The notes below the pieces were generated by a model. It made no database searches. It was not told where the DNA came from and worked only from the letters and a program-made list of their open reading frames with translations. Positions 1-6,118 of a DNA stretch of 13,209 nt are shown here, one piece after another. The position numbers were made by a program, and so were the translations under genes. The number at the start of each line of letters is the position of its first letter. Within the stretch, counting starts at the first letter, position 1. This DNA comes from UBA6183 sp964603255 (lineage in GTDB: Bacteria; Bacteroidota; Bacteroidia; UKL13-3): contig CAZRVA010000074.1 of NCBI GenBank assembly GCA_964603255.1, positions 1 through 13,209 on the forward strand. The letters are read 5' to 3'.

Positions 1-172
1 CATTATTGTCAAAATCAGAAAACACCCTAAAATACCAAGCTACTCGGCAATCATAAAATTTACTGGTAAACTAACGGATATAAATTTTTTTATTTTGATG
101 AACACAATCCACATCTAAACCTTGACTTTATAAATAGTTAAGCTTTTGTATATTGCAGTATAATTTACTTGC

Positions 173-2026
173 ATGAAAAAAGTTATTTTAAGTACCCTTG
201 CGTTGTTCAGCTTATTAGCAACCAATGCACAAGAACTTACATATAAAACCATTAATCATAATTCTGCTCCGGCCGTTATGGTTAATATGAGTGATGATGT
301 TGCAGATTATGACCCCAAGTTGGTATTGATTAAAAACGCTGCACCTGTTCCTGCATCATCAACCAAATACCAAAAATTGTTGTTAGATGAACAACGCAAA
401 TCGTTTGTACCCACATCAAACAAAAATTTATATAAAGCCACTGCGCCTGCACCTACTATGTTAAGGGGTTTTATTGGTAATGGCACAAACGGTACACCTA
501 ACGATAATGATGTTTGCATTGGTAACAATGGTTTTATTATAAGTGTAGTAAATACCAATTTTGTGATGTACAATGATACCGGCAGATTTTTATTGAGTAA
601 GTCGTTATCAAACTTTGGCAAAGCGTTAGGCACATTGGATAGAACTTACGATCCGCGTGCTATTTATGACCCTGTTGCAGATAGATACATTGTGGTATTT
701 TTACAAGGAACAACATCTGCCGACACCAGAATTATAACAGGCTTTAGTCAAACAAACGACCCTACAAAAGACTGGAATTTTTACGCCATACCGGGAAATA
801 CATTTGGCGATAGTTCTTGGAGTGATTACCCGATTATATCTTTATCAAACAACGAACTTTTTATTACAGTAAATCGTTTGCGCGATAACTCTTCGTGGCA
901 AGAAGGTTTTATTGAATCGTTGATTTGGCAAGTAAATAAAAACGATGGTTACAATGGCGACAGTTTACGCAAAAAATTGTACTACGATATAAAATACAAC
1001 GACAAACCAATTTGGAGTATTTGCCCGGTTAAAGGTAGTAATGAGTATTACGGACCAGGTCATTATTTTGTTTCGGTACGCCCAAGTGCATTGCAAAACG
1101 ACACCGTATTTTTACATGAAATTACCGATAACTTAAATGGCAATCCTACATTAACACTTAAAGTTTTAAAAACAGATGTAGCTTACGGTTTACAACCAAA
1201 TGCACCACAACCAAGTGGGCAATATTTACAAACCAACGATGCCCGTGTGTTAAGTGCAACACATCATGGTGGTATTATTCATTATGTAGGCAATACCATC
1301 AACCCTACCCTTTTTGCCCCATCTGTTTACTATGGGAAAATTGATGTACAGAATAAAAATAACCCAACAGTTAAAGGCAGAATAATAAGCTACGACAGCA
1401 TGGACATTGCTTACCCAAGTATTGCTTATGCCGGAGGTGGTTTTGGTGCAGATCAAAGTATGATGATTACTTTCTCGCACGTATCGCGCACAAAATTCCC
1501 TGGTAACAGTGTGGTGTATGCAGATTGGAATGGTGAATTATCTGCACCGGTACATTTACGCGAAGGCAATGGAAGTATTGACAGATTACAAGATACCATA
1601 GAGCGTTGGGGCGATTACACCGGTATTCAACCTATATACAACAAGCTTGGAGAGTGCATTATAACCAACTCATACGGAGTACCTTCAGGAGGACATAACA
1701 CATGGGTATCTCGTGTTAAAAGCAATGATGTAAGATTAGGCGTAAAACAAAATACCAAAGAAACTGCGCAACAAGTTTCAGTATACCCGGTGCCAACTAA
1801 AGATTATGCGCAAATTGAATTTGAATTAAACCAAAGCATGATTTTAACTTTTAGTTTGGTTGATGTGCAAGGGAAATCAACCATTGAATTGTTAAGAGAT
1901 AAAGGCAAACCTGGCATTAATAAATTTACTTTTAGCACTACCAATTTGCCAAACGGTGTGTATATTTTAAACGTAAACAACCATGAAAAAAACATCATCA
2001 GTAAACGTATTGTGGTTGCTCATTAG
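173..2026 (+). CDS. T9SS-secreted protein, probable beta-propeller, type A sorting domain
   Basis: This is a 617-residue secreted protein of unknown specific function. A signal peptide covers residues 1-19 (KK, hydrophobic core, cleavage near TNA|QE). The central part, about residues 95-520, is rich in short beta-type segments. It contains the phrases YDPRAIYDPVADRYIVV (about 164-180), WSDYP and RWGDYTG, which recur in Bacteroidota secreted proteins that I take to be beta-propellers; that fold is inference. Residues 534-617 form a type A sorting domain: a YPVPT start, a LPNGVYIL strand and a KRIVV end. This domain directs passage through the type IX system across the outer membrane, where the protein is cleaved and attached or released. 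ATG 173 is chosen because the signal peptide begins there. The last 44 bases also encode the start of the downstream lipoprotein. No catalytic motif was recognised. Confidence 0.88.
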   Translation: MKKVILSTLALFSLLATNAQELTYKTINHNSAPAVMVNMSDDVADYDPKLVLIKNAAPVPASSTKYQKLLLDEQRKSFVPTSNKNLYKATAPAPTMLRGFIGNGTNGTPNDNDVCIGNNGFIISVVNTNFVMYNDTGRFLLSKSLSNFGKALGTLDRTYDPRAIYDPVADRYIVVFLQGTTSADTRIITGFSQTNDPTKDWNFYAIPGNTFGDSSWSDYPIISLSNNELFITVNRLRDNSSWQEGFIESLIWQVNKNDGYNGDSLRKKLYYDIKYNDKPIWSICPVKGSNEYYGPGHYFVSVRPSALQNDTVFLHEITDNLNGNPTLTLKVLKTDVAYGLQPNAPQPSGQYLQTNDARVLSATHHGGIIHYVGNTINPTLFAPSVYYGKIDVQNKNNPTVKGRIISYDSMDIAYPSIAYAGGGFGADQSMMITFSHVSRTKFPGNSVVYADWNGELSAPVHLREGNGSIDRLQDTIERWGDYTGIQPIYNKLGECIITNSYGVPSGGHNTWVSRVKSNDVRLGVKQNTKETAQQVSVYPVPTKDYAQIEFELNQSMILTFSLVDVQGKSTIELLRDKGKPGINKFTFSTTNLPNGVYILNVNNHEKNIISKRIVVAH

Positions 2027-2189
2027 TTTGGTAACAATTGGGTTGATGGCTTGTAAATCGAGCAATAAAAACGGCAACAAATCCGAAAGTACAATACAAG
2101 AAATGCCTTCGCCAGTTACCGACAACAATATTGATTCATTAAAAAAAGTGCAACAACTTAAAAGGGATAGCATACAAAGGAACCGATAA
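1983..2189 (+). CDS. Small lipoprotein of unknown function
   Basis: This encodes a 68-residue protein with a complete lipoprotein signal: KK near the start, a hydrophobic stretch at residues 7-22 and the lipobox LMAC with the lipidated cysteine at residue 24. The mature part has only about 45 residues and is polar, with an Asn/Lys/Ser-rich linker and a short charged, probably helical tail (DSLKKVQQLKRDSIQ). The acidic residues that usually mark surface export of lipoproteins in this phylum are absent just after the cysteine, so a periplasm-facing location is more likely; this is inference. It starts inside the sorting domain of the preceding gene in another frame (44-base overlap), suggesting translational coupling. 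Its stop codon lies within a terminator hairpin. A genuine gene is supported by the clean lipobox and the terminator position, but I do not recognise a family. Confidence 0.72.
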   Translation: MKKTSSVNVLWLLISLVTIGLMACKSSNKNGNKSESTIQEMPSPVTDNNIDSLKKVQQLKRDSIQRNR

Positions 2190-2202
2190 GGTTCCTTTTT
2201 TT
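2176..2202 (+). terminator. Rho-independent terminator overlapping the lipoprotein stop codon
   Basis: A 9-bp perfect stem, AAAGGAACC (2176-2184) with GGTTCCTTT (2190-2198), has a 5-base loop GATAA and is followed by a run of T to 2202. The stop codon TAA (2187-2189) of the small lipoprotein sits in the loop, so the hairpin ends the plus-strand unit with almost no 3' untranslated sequence. It is flanked by A on the other side and could act weakly for the convergent transporter gene. Confidence 0.85.
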
Positions 2203-2273
2203 ATGGGTTGATTGATATATAATTAAACCCATATTATGCAGTAGAGGGCGAAGGATGAGCCGAACCATCTGCA

Positions 2274-3554
2274 TTAAACCATCATACCCGCAATGGTAGC
2301 AGAAAGGTATGATGCTAAAGTACCGCACATTAGAGCACGGAAACCCAACTTAGCCAAATCGCTTCTGCGGCTTGGAGCCAACTCGCCAATGCCACCAACT
2401 TGTATGGCAATAGAGCTAAAGTTTGCAAAACCACACAAAGCAAAACTTGCTATTACAACCGATTTTGGATTTAGTGTTCCGCCTCCAATCATGGGTGTAA
2501 GTTGAGAGTAAGCAACAAATTCGTTAATTACCATTTTGGTTCCCATTAAAGAGCCCACTACTTGTGTATCTTGAGCTGGTACACCCATTACCCAAGCAAA
2601 CACAGAGAAAACTGCACCAAAAATTTTATTCATGCTTAACACTTCACTACCCACAATCATGGCTTCGCCCTGGCCTTTAAACAAGTTTGGTATTTCGGCC
2701 ACTTTGGCTAAAATAACATCACCCAAAGCTATTAAAGCAATAAAACCAATAAGCATGGCCATTACATTTAACGATACTTTTAGTCCATCGCTTGCACCAT
2801 GAGAGATAGCATCAAGCAAATTAGCATGCGATTTTTTTACTTCTAATTTAACAGAACCTTTGGTTGGAGATTCTTCTGTTTCGGGCCAAACAATTTTTGA
2901 TATAACCAAAGCTGCCGGTGCTGCCATAATACTTGCAGCAAGCAGATATGCAGCAGGAACACCCATTGAAATGTATACCGCCATAACGCCACCTGCAATA
3001 CAGGCCATACTACCACTCATACTGGCCAAAAGTTCGCTCATGGTCATAGTTGCCAAGTATGGTTTAATCATAATTTGAGCTTCAACCTGCCCCACAAATG
3101 CACTCGAAATATTACTTAAGGCTTCGCTACCACTTACACGCATTAACGCATGCACAATGCGGGCAAAAAACGAAACCACAATTTGCATCAACCCAACATG
3201 GTAAGCAATGTTAACCAATACAGCCACAAAAATTATAGCCGGCATAATTTTAAGGATGAACACATAACTGTAAGCATCGCCTAAAACTGGTTTTAATAAA
3301 TCAGGACGAACCAAGCCACCGAATACAAACTCACCACCTTTATCGGCCATTTCTAATAACTTTTTGATGTAGTTGCCCAACGATGCAAATATGTTTTGAC
3401 CGATATTAGTTTTAAGAATAAAAAGTGCCAATGCCAATTGTATTCCTAATCCACTAAATACCAATCTGTAGTTTATAGCTTTACGGTTGTTTGAAGCCAA
3501 AAAGGCTAAACCTAATATAACTACAATACCAATTAATCCGGTAAATCTTTCCAT
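2274..3554 (-). CDS. Concentrative nucleoside transporter (CNT/NupC family)
   Basis: This is a 426-residue inner-membrane symporter that takes up nucleosides using a cation gradient (H+ or Na+). The family signatures occur in order: SAFVGQVEAQIMIKPYL (151-167, with Gln156 and Glu158), ELLASMSGSMACIAGG (174-189), GTKMVINEFVAY (338-349, with Glu345) and GFANFSSI (375-382, with Asn378 and Ser380/381), then GELAPSRRSDLAKLG. From memory of the Vibrio CNT structure, the Gln/Glu pair contacts the base, and the later Glu, Asn and Ser contact the ribose. The length fits bacterial CNTs, and many hydrophobic segments are visible from residue 5 to the C-terminus. ATG 3554 is 15 bases after the stop of the BFN protein gene, so the two are very likely co-transcribed from the promoter near 4190. 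Cation and substrate preference cannot be read reliably here. Confidence 0.95.
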   Translation of the reverse strand: MERFTGLIGIVVILGLAFLASNNRKAINYRLVFSGLGIQLALALFILKTNIGQNIFASLGNYIKKLLEMADKGGEFVFGGLVRPDLLKPVLGDAYSYVFILKIMPAIIFVAVLVNIAYHVGLMQIVVSFFARIVHALMRVSGSEALSNISSAFVGQVEAQIMIKPYLATMTMSELLASMSGSMACIAGGVMAVYISMGVPAAYLLAASIMAAPAALVISKIVWPETEESPTKGSVKLEVKKSHANLLDAISHGASDGLKVSLNVMAMLIGFIALIALGDVILAKVAEIPNLFKGQGEAMIVGSEVLSMNKIFGAVFSVFAWVMGVPAQDTQVVGSLMGTKMVINEFVAYSQLTPMIGGGTLNPKSVVIASFALCGFANFSSIAIQVGGIGELAPSRRSDLAKLGFRALMCGTLASYLSATIAGMMV

Positions 3555-3569
3555 GTGTTTGTTGGGGTA

Positions 3570-4154
3570 TTATTTTCTTTTATTCAACTCATCGCGCAAC
3601 ATTGCCGCACGCTGGTAGTCTTCTATTTGAAGCGCTTCTTGCAATTTTTGCTCGAGCTCTTCTGTGCTCATTTTTGTAATTTCAGATCCCTTAGATTCAG
3701 TTTTAAAAGCCTCTTCGGTTTCCATCATATCATCCTCGGTCATATCCTCAGTAAAAATCATAGCAGCTTCGGCCATGATGTGCTCATGGGTAAAAATTGG
3801 GCATTTAAATCTTACTGCCAATGCTATAGAGTCGCTTGTTCTGGCATCAATTTCTCTAATATCGCCATCTACCTCACAAATTAGTTTGGCATGAAAAACT
3901 CCATCAACCAAATTGTAAATTTCTACTTCAATTATATTTACACCAAAAGTGCGTGCAAAGTTTACAAACAAATCGTGCGTCATTGGTCTAAACGGAACAA
4001 TTTTCTCAATCTCAATGGCAATGGCCTGAGCTTCGAAACTACCTATGATGATAGGCAATTTTCTTCTTCCGCGTTCTTCACCTAAAATTAATGTGTAGGA
4101 CCCATTACTCTGTCCTGAACTTAAACCTACAATATTCAATCTTACTTTACTCAT
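3570..4154 (-). CDS. Bifunctional nuclease (BFN) domain protein with C-terminal UVR motif
   Basis: This is a 194-residue cytoplasmic protein. Residues 4-136 form a BFN domain (formerly DUF151), recognised by RRKLPIIIGSFEAQAIA (30-46), RPMTHDL (56-62) and DARTSDSIALAVR (103-115). After an acidic linker (137-160, rich in D, E and M), residues about 163-194 form a UVR motif (LEQKLQEALQIEDYQRAAMLRDEL), a helical hairpin also found in UvrB and UvrC where it mediates protein contacts. Members of the BFN family have been reported to have RNase and DNase activity, but the bacterial role is poorly defined, so a nuclease function here is by family only. The BFN-UVR arrangement is common in Bacteroidota. 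It is the first gene of a two-gene unit with the nucleoside transporter, which may suggest a nucleic acid or nucleotide salvage connection; that link is inference. Confidence 0.92.
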   Translation of the reverse strand: MSKVRLNIVGLSSGQSNGSYTLILGEERGRRKLPIIIGSFEAQAIAIEIEKIVPFRPMTHDLFVNFARTFGVNIIEVEIYNLVDGVFHAKLICEVDGDIREIDARTSDSIALAVRFKCPIFTHEHIMAEAAMIFTEDMTEDDMMETEEAFKTESKGSEITKMSTEELEQKLQEALQIEDYQRAAMLRDELNKRK

Positions 4155-4188
4155 GTAACCTAAAATGGGTTCTTTTTAACCAAGATTT

Positions 4189-4219
4189 CAAACCTAATGC
4201 AAAATCCCTATTTTTCAAA
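4189..4219 (-). promoter_or_regulatory. Bacteroidota-type promoter for the BFN/CNT unit
   Basis: Read on the minus strand, TTTG (4219-4216), a spacer of exactly 19 bases, then TAGGTTTG (4196-4189) match the Bacteroidota primary sigma consensus TTTG-N19-TAnnTTTG at every specified position. The predicted transcription start is about 5-7 bases further on, near 4183, leaving a leader of roughly 30 bases before ATG 4154. Confidence 0.78.
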
Positions 4220-4513
4220 TATTTTAACCGGATATTATACACTAATTAATAGCCTGATTTTATTGCAGATAGGCGTGTTTCAGGATAAGTTAAATTTATG
4301 GTTCACTTTTAGGTTATTCAATTAGTAAGGCGTAGCACAAACCCACATCAATCATTTGAGTTACAAATAGAATAAACGAAGCAAAAAAAATGCTTTGGAG
4401 TTTCTATTGCTCATCAACCCAAAATTGATTTTCTAAATTGGGATTAACACAAGCAACTTAAGTTTACAATTTGTAATATTACGTGCTTATTTCCCATTAA
4501 ATAAATTGATCAA
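4220..4513. other. Non-coding region between the divergent BFN and alkC genes
   Basis: Together with the promoter region, 4155-4513 is a gene-free gap of about 360 bases between divergent genes. Beyond the BFN promoter it is AT-rich. It contains a small A/T-rich hairpin at 4377-4397 (CGAAGCA/TGCTTTG around an A-only loop) that does not resemble a terminator. The alkC promoter should lie at the right end. The nearest match is TACAATTTG (4465-4473), which has one base too many between TA and TTTG, so I do not call it. No convincing small ORF or RNA structure was seen. Confidence 0.5.
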
Positions 4514-5596
4514 ATGGCCGAACCTTTAAAAAATCTATTCAGTAAAGAGTTAATCAATTCGTTAGCATCACTCATTAAAAAAAACTACCCAAAGTTTAAT
4601 AGCAATAACTTTATTGGTGATGTGTTTGATGCTACATGGAATAGCAGAGCGTTAAAACAGCGCATGCGACATATTACGGTTTGTTTGCATAAACACATTC
4701 CACTTCCCTACCCCGATCAAGTTAAAATATTATGCGCGGCTGCTCCAAATTTTAAAGGATTTATTGCCATGTTTTTCCCTGATTTTATTGAAGTGTATGG
4801 CTTAAATGATTTAGATGTATCTGTAAAAGCAATGGAACATTTTACCCAATATAGCAGCAGTGAGTTTGCAGTTAGGCCTTTTATTATAAAATACCCGAAG
4901 CAAATGTTAGCTCAGCATAAAAAGTGGGCTCAGCATAAAAATCACCATATACGAAGGTTAGCAAGTGAAGGCATCAGACCACGTTTACCTTGGGCAATGG
5001 CATTGCCTCAATTTAAGAAAGACCCAACGCCCATTCTACCTATTTTAGAATTACTTAAAAATGATGAAAGTGAATATGTAAGAAAAAGTGTAGCCAATTG
5101 TTTAAACGACATCTCAAAAGACCATCCTGATGTGTTGTTACAAACAGTAAAAAAATGGAAAGGAAAAAGCAAAGAAACCGATTGGATTGTTAAACATGCT
5201 AGTCGAGGGTTATTAAAACAAGGCAATGTAGATGCATTAAAAGTATTTGGATTAAACAACGAAGTTCATGCAAGTGTTACAGCATTAAAACTTTCTAAAA
5301 ATAGACTAAAAATTGGGGATGAATTTTCATTTGAAACCAGCATTCAGTTGTTAGATAAAACAACGCACGATATAAGGGTTGAGTACAATATCTATTTCAT
5401 GAAATCGAATGGAAAACACGCTCCTAAGATATTTCAGATTGGCACTTACTTACTCAACCCAAAACAAGAAATTACCATAAAACGTAAACATAAGTTTGCT
5501 AACTTAACTACCCGAAAACACTACACGGGAGAGCATATATTAGCGATTGTTGTTAATGGAAAAGAATTAGCACGACAATCTTTTATCCTACAATAA
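4514..5596 (+). CDS. alkC: AlkC-type DNA glycosylase (HEAT-like repeat, C-terminal Ig-like domain)
   Basis: This is a 360-residue DNA repair enzyme of the AlkC/AlkD superfamily. AlkC removes cationic N3-methyladenine-type lesions from DNA without flipping the base. Residues 1-245 are helical repeats. The core HHIRRLASEGIRPRLPWA (144-161) and SEYVRKSVANCLNDISKDHPD (186-206) are AlkC hallmarks. The residues I recall lining the active site of the Pseudomonas fluorescens enzyme appear to be matched by Glu117, Glu152, Trp160 and Asp199; this comes from memory and should be aligned. Residues about 250-360 have alternating beta-strand character and fit the Ig-like domain found at the C-terminus of some AlkC proteins, thought to help embrace the DNA. 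ATG 4514 is the first ATG ahead of the helical domain. The gene appears monocistronic, with no ada or other alkylation-response gene nearby. Confidence 0.9.
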   Translation: MAEPLKNLFSKELINSLASLIKKNYPKFNSNNFIGDVFDATWNSRALKQRMRHITVCLHKHIPLPYPDQVKILCAAAPNFKGFIAMFFPDFIEVYGLNDLDVSVKAMEHFTQYSSSEFAVRPFIIKYPKQMLAQHKKWAQHKNHHIRRLASEGIRPRLPWAMALPQFKKDPTPILPILELLKNDESEYVRKSVANCLNDISKDHPDVLLQTVKKWKGKSKETDWIVKHASRGLLKQGNVDALKVFGLNNEVHASVTALKLSKNRLKIGDEFSFETSIQLLDKTTHDIRVEYNIYFMKSNGKHAPKIFQIGTYLLNPKQEITIKRKHKFANLTTRKHYTGEHILAIVVNGKELARQSFILQ

Positions 5597-5622
5597 AATA
5601 CTCATTTAACTCACTCTCTTCT

Positions 5623-5702
5623 TTTTTAACGCAGAGGTCTGCAAATAGTCTTGAGTAGATTTGAGCATAGTCAATTTCAGATTTTGAGTTACACAGAGCA
5701 AC
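5623..5702. repeat. 80-base direct repeat, copy 1
   Basis: Starts TTTTTAACGCAGAGGTCTGC and continues to ACACAGAGCAAC. It aligns along its whole length with 5942-6022, with a handful of substitutions, a TTT insertion and a 2-base deletion. It begins 26 bases after the alkC stop codon and is followed by AACGCCTGCGGCATTGG, which is absent after copy 2. Confidence 0.9.
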
Positions 5703-5811
5703 GCCTGCGGCATTGGGAAGGGTTTAACTTAAAATCAATCTAACTTTCATAAAACATTTGCGAAGCAAACTCCTTTACTCAGAAGCGATAGAATTTGTTC
5801 TCTCAGCTATT

Positions 5812-5922
5812 CTCTGCGAAAAACTCCGCGGTTCTCTGCGATAAAAAAGTTAACGCAGAGGTGTATTAATACTAATCGAAATTGCTTTGTGAACCTCCGT
5901 GAAAACTCTGAGAACCTCTGTG
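5812..5922. repeat. Cluster of degenerate CTCTGCG heptamers, about 10-12 base period
   Basis: Heptamers CTCTGCG (5812), CTCCGCG (5824), CTCTGCG (5834), CTTTGTG (5885), CTCCGTG (5895), CTCTGAG (5906) and CTCTGTG (5916) are spaced 10-12 bases apart in two blocks, each followed by A-rich or GTT/GAA spacers. One inverted copy, CGCAGAG (5854-5860), can pair with CTCTGCG (5834-5840). The same inverted heptamer opens both 80-base repeats (5630, 5949), tying the elements together. Similar CTCTGCG/CTCCGTG strings are scattered in intergenic regions of other Bacteroidota, by recollection. Confidence 0.75.
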
Positions 5923-5941
5923 AAATAACAATCATTTATTA

Positions 5942-6022
5942 TTTTTAACGCAGAGGTCTGCAAATGGTCTTGAGAAGATTTGAGCATAGTCGATTTCAGA
6001 TTGAGGTACACAGAAGAGCAAC
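5942..6022. repeat. 80-base direct repeat, copy 2
   Basis: Second copy of the repeat at 5623-5702, offset by about 319 bases in the same orientation. Both begin with T-run, AACGCAGAGGTCTGCAAAT, share TTTGAGCATAGTC in the middle and end ACACAG(AG)AGCAAC. The copies differ at only a few sites, so the duplication looks recent or maintained. Confidence 0.9.
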
Positions 6023-6033
6023 ACATCATTATA

Positions 6034-6069
6034 AAAACCGTACTGACGCGAAATGCGTCTGACGGTTTT
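6034..6069 (-). terminator. Long interrupted hairpin, probable terminator of the MFS/murF-alr operon
   Basis: The outer stem is AAAACCGT (6034-6041) with ACGGTTTT (6062-6069), the inner stem GACGC (6045-6049) with GCGTC (6055-6059), and the loop GAAAT. The two stems are separated by a small 3/2-base internal bulge. On the minus strand the hairpin is followed by TTTTTAT, about 50 bases after the murF-alr stop at 6119, which suits a terminator for that operon. The plus-strand tail (TTTTC) is poorer. It could also be a REP-like element belonging to the repeat cluster. Confidence 0.6.
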
Positions 6070-6118
6070 CTACAAAAAATCACTGAAAAGAACTACGGTA
6101 AAACTGAACAAAAAATAA

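Larger units (their letters stand above)
5597..6118. other. Repeat-rich non-coding region between convergent alkC and murF-alr
   Basis: About 520 bases lie between the ends of two converging genes. They hold two copies of an 80-base direct repeat, a cluster of CTCTGCG-like heptamers between them, and a long hairpin near the right end, each listed separately. Two open frames of about 76 codons across this region consist of translated repeats, have no recognisable protein features, and are not accepted as genes. No RNA gene was recognised. Confidence 0.7.

Noticed and set aside
122..172. Promoter for the first T9SS gene
   Set aside because: TTGACT (122) and TTTTG (144-148) suggest parts of a promoter, but neither a TAnnTTTG element nor correct spacing could be found, so it is not called.
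2236..2274. ATGCAG/CTGCAT inverted repeat as terminator of the nucleoside transporter gene
   Set aside because: The stem is only 6 bp around a loop of about 27 bases and lacks a T run on the minus strand. The hairpin at 2176-2202 explains termination better.
4377..4397. Hairpin CGAAGCA...TGCTTTG upstream of alkC
   Set aside because: It is a short stem with a wobble pair around an A-only loop in AT-rich DNA. It has no T tail and is expected by chance.
5623..6022. Possible CRISPR array
   Set aside because: There are only two long copies, far apart, and the short heptamers have spacers of 3-5 bases. There are no repeat units of 25-40 bases with unique spacers and no cas genes.
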